Shown piece by piece: positions 1-9,608 of a DNA stretch of 64,000 bases (its first letter is position 1; each line of letters opens with the position of its first letter). A program made the translations under genes and the position numbers. The DNA comes from Veillonella infantium (GTDB lineage Bacteria; Bacillota; Negativicutes; Veillonellales; Veillonellaceae): NCBI RefSeq assembly GCF_002959895.1, contig NZ_PPDD01000008.1, positions 170,861-234,860 of the forward strand, given 5' to 3'. Below the pieces are notes generated by a model. It saw only the letters and a program-made list of their open reading frames with translations, searched no databases and was not told the DNA's origin.

Positions 1-912
1 AGTCGTACCATGACAACCACAAGATGATAAACCCATTTCTTCGAGAACGTGAGCAACAGAATCGCCTACCGCTGGTGTTGGCGCCAAGGACAAATCGATA
101 ATGCCGAATGGTTTACCAAGACGACGAGATGCCTCTTGTGCTACTAATTGGCCTACACGAGTAATTTTAAAAGCAGTGCGTTTAATCGTTTCTGCTACAA
201 CGTCAAAGGACTGACCACGCACAGACTCAAGTGCGTGTTTTACAACGCCTGGGCCAGATACGCCTACAGAAATAGCACTATCACCTTCAGTGACGCCAAA
301 GAATGCACCTGCCATGAATGGATTATCCTCTACAGGATTACAGAAAATAACGAGCTTAGCACAACCAAGAGCATCATTATCCTTTGTAAGTTCTGCCGTT
401 TTCTTAACGATAATCCCCATGTCGCGAACTGCGTCCATGTTGATACCAGTTTTAGTAGAACCAACACCTACAGAGCTACATACGATATCTGTAATTGCCA
501 ATGCTTCTGGGATAGAATCAATCAAGATGCGATCAGCTCGTGTAGCACCTTTTGTTACAAGAGCGGAGTAACCACCGATAAAGTTAACACCTACTGTTTT
601 AGCAGCGCGGTCCATCGCTTCTGCAATTGGTACATAGGATGTTAAATCACTACCACCTGCAACAAGAGAGATAGGAGTTACAGAGATGCGTTTATTAATG
701 ATAGGAATACCAAACTCACGCTCAATATCCTCACCAGTAGACACAAGATGCTCAGCTTCTTTTGTAATGCGATCATAAATGCGATCACATAGTTCTTTAC
801 CAGAACTAGATGCGCATTCTAGCAAGCTAATGCCCATCGTAATAGTACGAACATCAAGCTTGTTGTCATGAATCATCTGATTCGTTTCTAAAATATTGTC
901 GATAGATAACAT
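1..912 (-). CDS. DUF711 (PFL-like, UPF0210) family protein, partial
   Basis: This frame is open from an ATG at 912 to the left edge, so the C-terminal part lies outside the window. The start has a GGAGG ribosome site seven bases upstream. The translation begins [14 protein letters not shown] and contains [20 protein letters not shown] and [15 protein letters not shown]. These glycine-rich stretches are typical of the DUF711/UPF0210 family, which has a fold related to pyruvate formate-lyase and anaerobic ribonucleotide reductase but no established reaction. It lies 8 bases after the small ACT protein gene. That pairing is conserved in many Firmicutes and suggests joint transcription. About 304 residues are visible; the family is usually about 450. 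Confidence 0.88.
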   Translation of the reverse strand, partial: MLSIDNILETNQMIHDNKLDVRTITMGISLLECASSSGKELCDRIYDRITKEAEHLVSTGEDIEREFGIPIINKRISVTPISLVAGGSDLTSYVPIAEAMDRAAKTVGVNFIGGYSALVTKGATRADRILIDSIPEALAITDIVCSSVGVGSTKTGINMDAVRDMGIIVKKTAELTKDNDALGCAKLVIFCNPVEDNPFMAGAFFGVTEGDSAISVGVSGPGVVKHALESVRGQSFDVVAETIKRTAFKITRVGQLVAQEASRRLGKPFGIIDLSLAPTPAVGDSVAHVLEEMGLSSCGCHGTT

Positions 913-920
913 AGTGCCTC

Positions 921-1196
921 CTATCCTACACGGTGCATGCTTAAGAAAATATCAGCATGTTGTGCACGGATTTCAACACCAAGTTCTTTACCGAGTGTAG
1001 TTAAAGCCTCTTGAATGGAGGTCAAATCTTTTATATCTTCAGACTTTGTTTCACACATCATAATCATATTGAAAACGCCGTCAAGAATGGTTTGATTAAT
1101 AGACATAATATTTACACCGTGATTAGCAAGTACCGTACTAACCCCAGCAATGATACCAACGCGGTCAACGCCGACAACGGTAACAACTAATTTCAT
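921..1196 (-). CDS. ACT domain protein, UPF0237 family
   Basis: This gene encodes a 91-residue, single ACT-domain protein beginning [20 protein letters not shown]. The beta-alpha-beta pattern with the D-x-x-G-I-I-A-G turn is the usual ligand-binding edge of ACT domains, as in GcvR-like UPF0237 proteins. I chose the ATG at 1196 over one seven codons upstream because AAGGTG stands just before it. ACT domains bind small ligands, often amino acids; the ligand here cannot be read from the sequence. It is the first gene of a two-gene unit with the DUF711 gene, and an extended -10 promoter lies about 70 bases upstream. Confidence 0.9.
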   Translation of the reverse strand: MKLVVTVVGVDRVGIIAGVSTVLANHGVNIMSINQTILDGVFNMIMMCETKSEDIKDLTSIQEALTTLGKELGVEIRAQHADIFLSMHRVG

Positions 1197-1265
1197 AACA
1201 TCACCTTTTCTGAGCACTACAAACTATTTAGCCCCTATAGGGTATTCAATAAACTATATTAATAT

Positions 1266-1274
1266 ATTATATCA
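1266..1274 (-). promoter_or_regulatory. extended -10 promoter for the ACT/DUF711 unit
   Basis: On the minus strand this reads TGATATAAT, an extended -10 element. No good -35 is seen, which is typical of extended -10 promoters. Between it and the start codon lies the short palindrome CCCTATAGGG (1233-1242). Confidence 0.45.
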
Positions 1275-1330
1275 TATTTATTACTTTTCTACGGTGAAAT
1301 CTTCATGAGTTTTCACCCGAAAACAGTATT

Positions 1331-2968
1331 TTATACTTCGTCGGATAATGCAGCCGTTACAATAGCCTCTCCTGCTGTCAATAACGCCACTAAACCTTTA
1401 TCCCCTTTATAGCTTTCACCATAGATTTTATACAAATCTTCCGTGCCAGACGGACGTGCTACAAACCAGCCTGTTTCAGTTTCTACACGAACACCATCGA
1501 TTGGCATATCCTTATACAAGGAAGTAGTACGTATATTAGTAATAGGATCTCCGTCTACCTCAGTAGCGGTAATGGAGCTTGCATTCAACTGCTTCAACTT
1601 AGCCTTTGCCGCCTTTGTGCACGCCGCATCAATACGACCAAAGCGAGGATCTCCACAACCTTCAACAATGTTATTATACAGCCTATCAACAGTGGCTCCC
1701 ATTACGGCATATATTTCCATCGCCAATAAAGCCATTACCATGCCGTCTTTATCAGTAGTCCATACGGTACCATCCTTTTTGAGGAACGATGCACCAGCAG
1801 ATTCCTCCCCACCGATACCAATCTCACCATCAAATAATAAGGAGCTAAAATATTTAAAACCTACTGGAACCTCATAAACAGGTATCTCTTTAAGAGCTGC
1901 CCATTTATCAATCATCGTAGTACAAACTACTGTTTTCCCTACCCCTTTATCAGTCCAACCACGGGTCGTAAACAAATAATCTGCAGCAACCGTAAGGAAC
2001 GCATTTGGAGAAGCAAGACCCTCTGTAGTAACGATACCATAGCGATCATAATCAGGATCATTGCCAACAGCGAGATCATAATTGCCAATTTGTTTAATTA
2101 CATCCGCCATCGCATATTCAGAGGAACAATCCATACGCACCTTACCATCATGGTCATAAGTCATAAAGCTAAAGGTTGGATCGTACTCATCATTGATGAT
2201 ATCCATATTGAGATTATATCGTTCTTTAATAGCCCGCCAATAACCGAGGCCACTACCACCTAATGCATTGACAAGAACCTTAGGCTTAGCACTTTGAAGA
2301 GCCTCCATATTGATGATAGAAGATAACTCTTCAACATATAAACCCTTGTAGTCATACGGAACTTGTTGATCTGGTTCAATATTATCAACACTAATACGTT
2401 TGAACCCTTCTAATTCACAATAAGCACGAACGTACTCATTAGCACGGGTTTCAATCCATTTCGTTATCAACGTATCCGCAGGGCCACCATTGGTAGCATT
2501 ATACTTAATACCCCCATTATCTGGTGGGTTATGAGATGGGGTAATAACAATACCATCCGCCTTATCAAAATGACTTTCATTATACCGAATGATAGCACGA
2601 GACACTGACGGTGTAGGCACAAAGTCCATATCCGCATCAACCATTGCAACCACGCCATTACCGGCAAGGACCTCAAGCACGGTTACTAATGCAGGCTGAG
2701 ATAAAGCATGTGTATCTTGGCCCACAAAAATAGGACCTGTCGCACCAAACTGTCCACGACCATCACAGATAGCCTGCGTAATAGCTGCTACATGTAAATC
2801 TGTAAAGGTACCATTCAAAGAGGTACCACGATGACCAGATGTACCAAAGGATACGAGTTGTGTCGGATCCGTTACATCCGGTGCATTATCAAAATATGCA
2901 TCCACCAATATTTGCACATCAATAATATCTTGTTCTTGTACAGGCATACCTGCTAATTTATGAGCCAT
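1331..2968 (-). CDS. pgm: Phosphoglucomutase (alpha-D-glucose phosphate-specific)
   Basis: This is a full-length 545-residue member of the alpha-D-phosphohexomutase superfamily; E. coli Pgm is 546. It interconverts glucose-1-phosphate and glucose-6-phosphate through a phosphoserine intermediate, in the cytoplasm. The catalytic serine loop TPSHNPP lies at residues 143-149 with Ser145 as the phosphate carrier. FGTSGHRG at 41-48, the metal loop near DPDYDRYG, the sugar loop GGEESAG and the C-terminal phosphate-binding RPSGTE are all present. AGGAGG precedes the ATG. In this organism the enzyme probably serves cell-envelope sugar synthesis and glycogen or gluconeogenic flux. It stands alone, with only a weak hairpin (about 1293-1317) downstream. 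Confidence 0.96.
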   Translation of the reverse strand: MAHKLAGMPVQEQDIIDVQILVDAYFDNAPDVTDPTQLVSFGTSGHRGTSLNGTFTDLHVAAITQAICDGRGQFGATGPIFVGQDTHALSQPALVTVLEVLAGNGVVAMVDADMDFVPTPSVSRAIIRYNESHFDKADGIVITPSHNPPDNGGIKYNATNGGPADTLITKWIETRANEYVRAYCELEGFKRISVDNIEPDQQVPYDYKGLYVEELSSIINMEALQSAKPKVLVNALGGSGLGYWRAIKERYNLNMDIINDEYDPTFSFMTYDHDGKVRMDCSSEYAMADVIKQIGNYDLAVGNDPDYDRYGIVTTEGLASPNAFLTVAADYLFTTRGWTDKGVGKTVVCTTMIDKWAALKEIPVYEVPVGFKYFSSLLFDGEIGIGGEESAGASFLKKDGTVWTTDKDGMVMALLAMEIYAVMGATVDRLYNNIVEGCGDPRFGRIDAACTKAAKAKLKQLNASSITATEVDGDPITNIRTTSLYKDMPIDGVRVETETGWFVARPSGTEDLYKIYGESYKGDKGLVALLTAGEAIVTAALSDEV

Positions 2969-3051
2969 AGGAACCTCCTAATCTCAACTGTATATATCAT
3001 TCATAAAATATTATATTTACACATGATTAAGATGAGATGACAAATACGCAC

Positions 3052-3981
3052 TTATTGATTGTGTATAGTCTCTGTATTGTCCTCTTGTGTAGTACTCTTA
3101 TCTTTCAACTGTTCACATACTTCAGTCGGTATAATAGGCTGTGTAAAGCCTTGACCAATAACCTCTTGTGCATCGGTTATCAAAATAAATACATTTGGAT
3201 CCGCCTCTTGAATAACCTCTTTTAATTTATTTACTTGCAAGAGATTAACGGCTACCATAACGATTTGCTTCGGCGTCCGTGTATAGGCACCCACACCATT
3301 AATAATAGTGGCTCCACGGCCAACCTTTTTGATGATGCAATCGCAGACCTCATCAGTACGATAGGTAATGATGAAAGCTACCTTTCGTTGATTAAACCCG
3401 ATAACCACCTTATTCGTAATGATGGTATACACATAGACACTAATAAGTGTGACCGCTACGGCTTCAAGGCCAACAACACCAATTGCGGCAACAAGGATAG
3501 CACAGTTTATGGCACTATTAATGGACCCCATTTGAAGTCCATAATATTTGCGTACAATGAGTGCAATAGGATCAAGCCCACCTGTGTTACCGCCTACGCG
3601 GTATACAATGCCAAGACCTACACCAGTAGTAATACCAGCCATCATGGAACTCAACAAAGGATCCTTAATAATCATGTCATATTGCAAGAAGTTAAATAAA
3701 TCAACCATCCAAGACAGCATCAATGTGCCATACAAGGTTTTGATAACAACACGGGTGCCTAGCCACTTCCAAGCAGCCCAGAATATAGGAATATTTAAAA
3801 TCATATTCCAAGAACCAACGGATAAGCCCGTTACATAATACAAAATCAAGCCTACCCCACTAATACCAGTACTCACCAATTTGTGTGGCAATACAAAGGC
3901 ATCAAGGCCGGCACCAAATATGGCACATCCAAGAATGACCATAAGGCTTTCATAGATAACACTTTTATACTTAGCGAACAT
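3052..3981 (-). CDS. YitT family membrane protein (DUF161/DUF2179)
   Basis: The product is a 309-residue integral membrane protein. About five or six hydrophobic segments fill the first 200 residues, including GISGVGLILYYVTG and GNTGGLDPIALIV. A soluble C-terminal DUF2179 domain follows (about 225-290), beginning near KVAFIITYRTDEV. This is the YitT architecture; the family has no proven transport substrate. I chose the ATG at 3981 rather than one four codons upstream because GGAGG lies between them at good spacing. It is transcribed away from ispE. The last 20 residues are charged and probably unstructured. Confidence 0.9.
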   Translation of the reverse strand: MFAKYKSVIYESLMVILGCAIFGAGLDAFVLPHKLVSTGISGVGLILYYVTGLSVGSWNMILNIPIFWAAWKWLGTRVVIKTLYGTLMLSWMVDLFNFLQYDMIIKDPLLSSMMAGITTGVGLGIVYRVGGNTGGLDPIALIVRKYYGLQMGSINSAINCAILVAAIGVVGLEAVAVTLISVYVYTIITNKVVIGFNQRKVAFIITYRTDEVCDCIIKKVGRGATIINGVGAYTRTPKQIVMVAVNLLQVNKLKEVIQEADPNVFILITDAQEVIGQGFTQPIIPTEVCEQLKDKSTTQEDNTETIHNQ

Positions 3982-4186
3982 AGCTTCCTCCAAATTGCCA
4001 TTTCACTATAAATATTCTATAATGAACTAACTAAAACATACGCTATTTACAATACATTTAGTAATAAAACAATATGCGTATACAAATTCATCATAAACCA
4101 CTTAATGGTTATTTTCAATCACTTTATAAGAGTATAAAATAAACATATAAATTGCATATATTCTGTATGTTACAAACGAGGCTATT

Positions 4187-5083
4187 ATGAGTAAAAGTTT
4201 TGAGCAACTCGGTTGCAGTAAAATCAATATTGGACTTGCTATTACGAGCAAGCGTGAAGATGGATATCACGATATCGACTCTATCTTCCAATCCATTCGC
4301 CTTAGCGACTCCATTTATTTTGCGAAGCATCATTCCGTAGTTTTCTCCGGTGGCGCTCCAGAATTACCTGAGTATATGCAAAAATTAGTTACTTACGGGG
4401 AAGAAAATCTTGCCCTCAAAGCATTACGGGCAGTCCAAGAATATACCGGCTGCAAGGCAGGCGCAGCCATCCATCTATTAAAACGGGTACCTATTCAAGC
4501 CGGTCTTGGCGGTGGTAGTGCTGATGCGGCAGCTATGTTAGTAGGTCTCAATCGATTCTGGGACTTACGACTCACCCAAGAGGAACTTTTACAAATCGGT
4601 GCTACTCTTGGATCCGATGTGCCATTCCTATTGCAAGGTGGTACAGCACGTGGCACGGGACGTGGTGAAATATTAACGTACGGAAAATCTCCAGATCCAC
4701 ATTGGTTATTGCTAGTAAAGCCAAAGGTTTCTGTATCAACTGCAGCTGCTTATGGTCGCTTCACGAATACGTCCGTAGCAACAAAACAAACCATCGATAC
4801 AGTCCAACAACACCTAGAAAACAATGACTTAAAATCAGCATTCCTTACTAGTGCTAATACATTTGAAGAACTACTCTTCCCTGACCATGAAGAACTTGTC
4901 ATTTGTAAAGAATTCTTCACTAGTCGTGGATATCCAACGATTATGACTGGTAGTGGCCCTACAATGGTGGTATTGCTGGATAAACCAATGGAAGCATTAC
5001 AACTGCAAGAAGAAATCAAAGCAGCCGGCCATGATTGGCTATCGCTCATTACAAAAACATGTACACAGGAGGACTTACCATGA
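4187..5083 (+). CDS. ispE: 4-diphosphocytidyl-2-C-methyl-D-erythritol kinase
   Basis: This is the ATP-dependent GHMP-family kinase of the MEP (non-mevalonate) isoprenoid pathway. It phosphorylates CDP-methylerythritol on the 2-hydroxyl. The 298-residue length fits the family. The early Lys-x-Asn motif (SKINIGL, from residue 11), the nucleotide loop PIQAGLGGGSADAA (102-115) and LGSDVPF carrying the catalytic Asp are visible. GAGG precedes the ATG. Its TGA overlaps the ATG of the GntR regulator gene in an ATGA arrangement, so translation of the two is probably coupled. Confidence 0.96.
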   Translation: MSKSFEQLGCSKINIGLAITSKREDGYHDIDSIFQSIRLSDSIYFAKHHSVVFSGGAPELPEYMQKLVTYGEENLALKALRAVQEYTGCKAGAAIHLLKRVPIQAGLGGGSADAAAMLVGLNRFWDLRLTQEELLQIGATLGSDVPFLLQGGTARGTGRGEILTYGKSPDPHWLLLVKPKVSVSTAAAYGRFTNTSVATKQTIDTVQQHLENNDLKSAFLTSANTFEELLFPDHEELVICKEFFTSRGYPTIMTGSGPTMVVLLDKPMEALQLQEEIKAAGHDWLSLITKTCTQEDLP

Positions 5084-5772
5084 CAAAACGGTTACAACCA
5101 ATACGCTTAGATGCGTATAAACCTCTACGCGAAGTCGTAAGTGAAACATTGCGTCAAGCCATTCAAGACGGCGTGTTAAAACCGGGCGAACGCCTTATGG
5201 AAATTCCTCTAGCTGAAGAACTTGGTGTGAGCCGCACCCCAATTCGCGAAGCCATTCGTAAGCTTGAGCTCGAAGGTTTTGTTGTCATGGTTCCTCGCCG
5301 TGGTACATATGTAGCCAATATATCGTTAAAGGATATTACTCAAGTATTCGAAATTCGATCTGCTCTGGAAGAACTCGCAGCAGGCCTTGCTGCCGAACGC
5401 ATAACCGAAGAGGAAATCGAAACACTAGAACGAATGCTCGTAGAGATTGGCGATCATATGGAGAATAAAGATATGGAGTCCGTCGTAACAGCAGACGTAG
5501 AATTCCATGAAGTACTATATCGTGCATCTCGTAACGAACGTTTAGCAGATATCGTACACAACTTGCGGGAGCAAACCTATCGATTCCGTAGCTTCTCCAT
5601 GAATCAACCGGGCCGCCTTAGAAAGACATGGGAAGAACATCGCCAATTGGTAGAGGCTATCGCTTCACATAACGCTACACAAGCTCGAAAACTTGCTAGA
5701 ATTCATATGGAACATTCTGAACAAACCTTACTACAAGGTATGGAAGAATCACCGGAATTCACTAAAGCTTAA
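5080..5772 (+). CDS. GntR family transcriptional regulator (FadR/VanR class, FCD domain)
   Basis: The product has 230 residues. A winged helix-turn-helix occupies about residues 10-75 (ETLRQAIQDGVLKPGERL, SRTPIREAIRKLELEGFV). A helical FCD ligand-binding domain follows (about 85-215), with the usual Asp/His metal-ligand positions (VEFHEVLYRAS, then HRQLVEAI and HMEHSEQTL). I took the ATG at 5080 because AGGAGG precedes it and it overlaps the ispE stop by four bases. The effector is unknown. Candidate targets are its own operon or the amino-acid symporter gene just downstream, which is inference from position only. A terminator follows at 5812. Confidence 0.93.
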   Translation: MTKRLQPIRLDAYKPLREVVSETLRQAIQDGVLKPGERLMEIPLAEELGVSRTPIREAIRKLELEGFVVMVPRRGTYVANISLKDITQVFEIRSALEELAAGLAAERITEEEIETLERMLVEIGDHMENKDMESVVTADVEFHEVLYRASRNERLADIVHNLREQTYRFRSFSMNQPGRLRKTWEEHRQLVEAIASHNATQARKLARIHMEHSEQTLLQGMEESPEFTKA

Positions 5773-5811
5773 AGAAACATCTTAGTTGCTATACAATAAT
5801 AAACTATTAAT

Positions 5812-5844
5812 AAAATCCTTCACTCTTGTGAGGGATTTTGTTTT
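5812..5844 (+). terminator. Rho-independent terminator after ispE-gntR
   Basis: AAAATCC-TTCAC, loop TCTT, then GTGAG-GGATTTT forms a 12-pair hairpin with one G-T pair, followed by a T-rich run. Confidence 0.75.
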
Positions 5845-5917
5845 ACATAGTCTATAGAAATTGATACAATATTATTAATAATTATAAGAATTCTTTTTAT
5901 GAGAAAGGAGCGTTTTT

Positions 5918-7378
5918 ATGGAAGCAATGCTCAATGATGCTATTTCTACCATTAATGGCTATTTATGGAGTTATTTCATCATCTTTATCCTCATCGGCGC
6001 AGGTCTCTTCTTTACGATGACAACGAATTTTGTACAAATTCGTATGATCAAAGAAATGATTCGCCTCGTAATCAATGGTGCAGGTAGTTCTACAGAAAAA
6101 AATCATGTATCCTCATTCCAAGCGTTCTGTGTTAGTACCGCATCTCGTGTAGGTGTTGGTAACATCGCAGGTATTGCGATTGCTGTTGTACTCGGTGGTC
6201 CTGGTGCTATTTTCTGGATGTGGGTTATCGCTCTTATTGGTGCTGCTACAGGTTTCATCGAATCTACATTGGCACAAATCTACAAAGAACCTGTTGCTAA
6301 AGGTGGCTTTTACGGCGGCCCAGCATACTACATTCGCTATGGTTTAAACAACAAAGCATTATCCGTTTTATTTGCTATTCTAATCAGTATTACATACGGT
6401 TGGATTTATAACTCAGTACAAGCAAACACATTAGCTGCCTCTCTTCAAGTATTTAACTTTGATGTATCCTACACTGGTGCCGTTGTAGCAATACTTCTTG
6501 GCCTCATTATTTTTGGTGGTATTCATCGCGTTGCAAAAGCATCTGAAATCATCGTTCCTATCATGGCTGTACTATATATTGCTACTGCATTATTCGTAGT
6601 CATTATGAACATCACTCAATTCCCACATGTTATTTATACTATTATTAGCTCAGCCTTTGAACCAGTAGCAGCAGGTGGTGGCTTATTAGGTGCCACTGTA
6701 ATGAATGGTATTAAACGTGGTCTATTCTCCAACGAAGCCGGTGAAGGTTCTGTGCCTAATGCAGCGGCTACTGCGGCTGTTAGCCATCCTGTTGAACAAG
6801 GTCTTGTACAAGCATTTGGTGTATTCCTTGATACTTTCATCATTTGTACAGCTTCAGCATTCATTGTACTCATGGTTGGCGACTATAGTACAACAGGTTT
6901 AACTGGTGTTGCGCTAGTACAACATAATCTAGAACAACAACTTGGTTCTTGGGCACCAACAGCGGTGGCAATCTTTATCGTAATGTTCTCCTTCAGTTCC
7001 TTAATTGGTAACTATTACTATGGTGAAATCAACATTAGCCACTTAACAGAAAAGAGATTCTATCTTCATTTATTCCGTATCGGTGTAATCATCATGACAT
7101 TTGTAGGCTCTATCGCCTCTCTTGATCTAGTATGGAATTTAGCCGATTTATTCATGGCCTTCTTAGTATTAACTAATATTAGTTCCATCGTACGTATGGG
7201 ACGTACTGCAGGTCTTGCTCTTGATGACTATATCAAACAACGCAAGGCAGGCATCGAAACACCTGTATTTAACCGTTCTGTTCTTAATCATACATACGGT
7301 ATCGTATGGTGGGGTGACGGTCAAACTACAGACTCTTCTGTACCTCCTACTCCAGTGGAAGATACAATGGAAAAATAA
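5918..7378 (+). CDS. Alanine/glycine:cation symporter (AGCS family)
   Basis: This 486-residue inner-membrane protein is a Na+ (or H+)-coupled importer of alanine or glycine. It has about ten or eleven hydrophobic spans. The family signature is near residues 70-105 (FCVSTASRVGVGNIAG, GGPGAIFWMW), followed by GGPAYYIRYG and the conserved segment GLFSNEAGEGSVPNAAATA. GAAAGGAG precedes the ATG. It stands as a single gene between two terminators. It could serve amino-acid catabolism together with the dehydrogenase downstream. Substrate preference cannot be read from the sequence. Confidence 0.94.
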   Translation: MEAMLNDAISTINGYLWSYFIIFILIGAGLFFTMTTNFVQIRMIKEMIRLVINGAGSSTEKNHVSSFQAFCVSTASRVGVGNIAGIAIAVVLGGPGAIFWMWVIALIGAATGFIESTLAQIYKEPVAKGGFYGGPAYYIRYGLNNKALSVLFAILISITYGWIYNSVQANTLAASLQVFNFDVSYTGAVVAILLGLIIFGGIHRVAKASEIIVPIMAVLYIATALFVVIMNITQFPHVIYTIISSAFEPVAAGGGLLGATVMNGIKRGLFSNEAGEGSVPNAAATAAVSHPVEQGLVQAFGVFLDTFIICTASAFIVLMVGDYSTTGLTGVALVQHNLEQQLGSWAPTAVAIFIVMFSFSSLIGNYYYGEINISHLTEKRFYLHLFRIGVIIMTFVGSIASLDLVWNLADLFMAFLVLTNISSIVRMGRTAGLALDDYIKQRKAGIETPVFNRSVLNHTYGIVWWGDGQTTDSSVPPTPVEDTMEK

Positions 7379-7392
7379 AATATATTCTCTTA

Positions 7393-7438
7393 TGAGATCG
7401 GTGAAAGTATCTTTCATCGGTCTCTTTTTATTTTTTGT
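7393..7438 (+). terminator. Terminator after the AGCS symporter gene
   Basis: GAGATCGGTGAAAG, loop TAT, CTTTCATCGGTCTC form a 14-pair stem with two G-T pairs, followed by a T-rich run of about 15 bases. Confidence 0.85.
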
Positions 7439-7652
7439 AAAAGTATCCATTTATACTGTAAAAACTACGATTTACCTCTAACTCCAGAAGTGACTATTAT
7501 CACAGTAAATATCTATATTCTATACACTTTTCAAGCATTAAAAACTATAGAATATAGTTATAAAATCATAGAGGGTATTCTGTATACAACGTCGAATACA
7601 ATATGTGTAAAACTAACAACATTTTATGTACTCTGATATTCAGGAGGTAATT

Positions 7653-8909
7653 ATGAGCACATATAACCCATACGAAAACATGTTAAACACATTAGACGTA
7701 GCCGCAGAAAAACTTGGCTATACTCGTAGCGAATACGAAGTATTGCGTCATCCAGAACGCGAATTAAAGGTAGCAGTACCTCTTCAACTAGACAATGGTG
7801 AAGTTCGCGTATACGAAGGTTACCGTTGCCAACACTCCACATTACGCGGCAGTGCTAAAGGTGGTCTTCGCTTCCATCCGGACTCCGATGAAAACGAAGT
7901 TCGTGCACTGGCAGCTTGGATGACTATCAAAAACGCTATCGCTAACATTCCTTACGGTGGCGGTAAAGGTGGTATCAAAGTTGATCCTAAAACTTTGAAT
8001 CCTCGCGAATTAGAACGCTTAACTCGTAACTTTGTACGTCGTATTGCTCCTATCATTGGCGTAAATACTGACGTGCCTGCACCAGACGTAAATACAAACG
8101 CCCAAATCATGAGCTGGATTGCTGACGAATACAGCACATTAAAAGGCGAATGGAGCCCTGGTATCGTTACTGGTAAACCTATCGAAGTAGGCGGCTCCTT
8201 AGGTCGTAACGAAGCAACTGGTCGCGGCTGTCTCATCGCTTTACAAAGTTACTTAGCTAAGAAAAACTTAGACATCAAAAACCTTACTGTAGCAGTTCAA
8301 GGCTTCGGTAACGTAGGCTCCGTAGGTGCTCGCCTTATGGCTCAAGCAGGCGCTAAAGTTGTTGCTATCGGCGACGTAAGTGTTAACATCTACAACCCTA
8401 ACGGTATTGATGTGGAAAAAGCATACGAATATGCTAACTCCCATGGTCGTTCCCTTGAAGGTTACAGCGAACCAGGTATGACTACAATTGGCGCTCAAGA
8501 ATTATTGGCTCAACCAGTTGACGTATTGTACATGGCAGCTCTTGAAAACCAATTGAACAAAGACAACATGGAAAACATCCAAGCTAAAATCATCTTGGAA
8601 GGTGCTAATGGCCCTACCACTAATGATGCAGATAAATACTTCTATGAAAAAGGTATCGACATCATCCCTGACGTTCTTGCTAACGGCGGCGGCGTAGTTG
8701 TATCCTACTATGAATGGGTCCAAAACAAAGCTAGCTTCTACTGGACTGAAGAAGAAGTTAATGAACGGTTAACTAAAAATATGCAAAATAGCTTTGAAGC
8801 AGTTTGGGAAATGCAACATAAATACAATGTACCTCCTCGTCAAGCAGCGTACATGGTTGCCCTTGAACGTCTCGTAGTAGAAACTAAATGGCGCGGCTAC
8901 AACTGCTAA
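7653..8909 (+). CDS. gdhA: Glutamate dehydrogenase (Glu/Leu/Phe/Val dehydrogenase family)
   Basis: This is a 418-residue hexameric-type amino-acid dehydrogenase that reversibly deaminates glutamate to 2-oxoglutarate with NAD(P). The substrate loop GSAKGGLRFHP (67-77) and the catalytic lysine in YGGGKGGIKVDP (Lys105) are present. The Rossmann fold starts near VAVQGFGNVGSVGARL. I chose the ATG at 7653 over one nine codons upstream because AGGAGG is correctly placed before it. Codon use is strongly biased, as in highly expressed genes. Leucine dehydrogenase is the main alternative, but the length and motifs fit GDH better. A strong terminator follows. Confidence 0.93.
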   Translation: MSTYNPYENMLNTLDVAAEKLGYTRSEYEVLRHPERELKVAVPLQLDNGEVRVYEGYRCQHSTLRGSAKGGLRFHPDSDENEVRALAAWMTIKNAIANIPYGGGKGGIKVDPKTLNPRELERLTRNFVRRIAPIIGVNTDVPAPDVNTNAQIMSWIADEYSTLKGEWSPGIVTGKPIEVGGSLGRNEATGRGCLIALQSYLAKKNLDIKNLTVAVQGFGNVGSVGARLMAQAGAKVVAIGDVSVNIYNPNGIDVEKAYEYANSHGRSLEGYSEPGMTTIGAQELLAQPVDVLYMAALENQLNKDNMENIQAKIILEGANGPTTNDADKYFYEKGIDIIPDVLANGGGVVVSYYEWVQNKASFYWTEEEVNERLTKNMQNSFEAVWEMQHKYNVPPRQAAYMVALERLVVETKWRGYNC

Positions 8910-8938
8910 TACTTTCAACCTCCATAACATTTAGCCAT

Positions 8939-8980
8939 AAAAAAGGCGTAAGCTCACATCGAGCTTACGCCTTTTTATTT
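8939..8980. terminator. Bidirectional terminator between gdhA and queT
   Basis: AAAAAGGCGTAAGCTC and GAGCTTACGCCTTTTT form a perfect 16-pair stem with loop ACATC. A/T runs on both sides serve the converging gdhA and queT genes. Confidence 0.92.
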
Positions 8981-8993
8981 ACCTATGTACTTT

Positions 8994-9485
8994 TTATTTG
9001 AAAGCACCTAATAAAGCAGCCATGCTAGGACGGCTGATCAATGCTTTCACCAAAACAGAGCCAAGCACTGCTGGAATTGTTTGACCTACGATGAGGTTCA
9101 ATACCAATGGCCAGTATGGAAGGCCAAGTAATGGGCTGAGCCATAACGGTACACATAATGCTGGAACAAAGATAATCGGTAGAATCGCCCACCAAGCACT
9201 AAGGCCAAGCTTACGCATACCTACGATTATACCTGTTGTTAAAATACCAACGCCAAAGCCTCCCATCATATCGAGGATACCAAGACCACCGAATAGGAAG
9301 TTAGAAATGAGGTTACCAATCCCCATTGGAATTACCAAAAACGGAAAGGCATAAGCAAGTGCATATAATGATGTTGCTATACGAATTTGGTACGCTCCGA
9401 AAGAAATGCTTTGCGTTAAATATAGTACAACGATGTACAATGCCACAACCATGGCAGAAATAGTCAATTTACGTGTAGTAATCAT
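8994..9485 (-). CDS. queT: QueT family queuosine-precursor transporter (ECF S component)
   Basis: The product is a 163-residue protein with about five hydrophobic helices, starting MITTRKLTISAMVVALYIVV. This matches QueT (DUF988), predicted to be the substrate-binding subunit of an energy-coupling-factor transporter for preQ0/preQ1 or queuine. ECF subunits A1, A2 and T are not in this window, so it would rely on shared ones. I chose the ATG at 9485 because GAGGAGGTG precedes it; an upstream start would lie inside the terminator hairpin. A preQ1 riboswitch in its leader supports the assignment independently. queC lies about 560 bases upstream on the same strand. Confidence 0.93.
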   Translation of the reverse strand: MITTRKLTISAMVVALYIVVLYLTQSISFGAYQIRIATSLYALAYAFPFLVIPMGIGNLISNFLFGGLGILDMMGGFGVGILTTGIIVGMRKLGLSAWWAILPIIFVPALCVPLWLSPLLGLPYWPLVLNLIVGQTIPAVLGSVLVKALISRPSMAALLGAFK

Positions 9486-9502
9486 AACACTCACCTCCTC
9501 AA

Positions 9503-9533
9503 ATAAAAAAAAGCATGGCAAAACTACCATGCT
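9503..9533 (-). terminator. Riboswitch-controlled terminator in the queT leader
   Basis: On the minus strand AGCATGG, loop TAGTTTTG, CCATGCT is followed by eight or more T residues, just before the queT ribosome site. The run GTAGTTTTG within the loop and the 5' arm is exactly complementary to CAAAACTAC in the aptamer tail (plus-strand 9554-9562). That gives a clear antiterminator alternative. Confidence 0.85.
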
Positions 9534-9551
9534 ATAAATGCTTATGAATTT

Positions 9552-9590
9552 CCGTAGTTTTGTTTAGAGACAGGATGGTTTCAAACTGTC
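9552..9590 (-). promoter_or_regulatory. preQ1-I riboswitch aptamer
   Basis: On the minus strand the stem GACAG/CTGTC encloses a 12-base loop TTTGAAACCATC. It is followed by an A-rich tail TCTAAACAAAACTACGG. This is the compact H-type pseudoknot layout of class I preQ1 riboswitches: a short hairpin, an A-rich tail, and a terminal GG that pairs with the CC in the loop. Ligand binding would tie up the tail and allow the terminator at 9503-9533 to form. preQ1 would therefore shut off queT. Confidence 0.8.
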
Positions 9591-9608
9591 TTATTTAGTT
9601 GTGCGCTT

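Noticed and set aside
148..645. Plus-strand frames of 165 and 93 codons near the left edge
   Set aside because: They are antisense to the DUF711 gene, which is open on the minus strand to the window edge with a good start and family motifs.
1233..1242. Third CsoR-like operator upstream of the ACT gene
   Set aside because: CCCTATAGGG is palindromic, but only one side extends to the TACCC form, and there is no metal-related gene nearby.
3037..3225. Plus-strand small hydrophobic frame
   Set aside because: It lies antisense to the YitT gene end and lacks a ribosome site.
7439..7652. Riboswitch or RNA gene upstream of the glutamate dehydrogenase gene
   Set aside because: Only A+T-rich sequence and a ribosome site are visible; no stable conserved fold was recognised.
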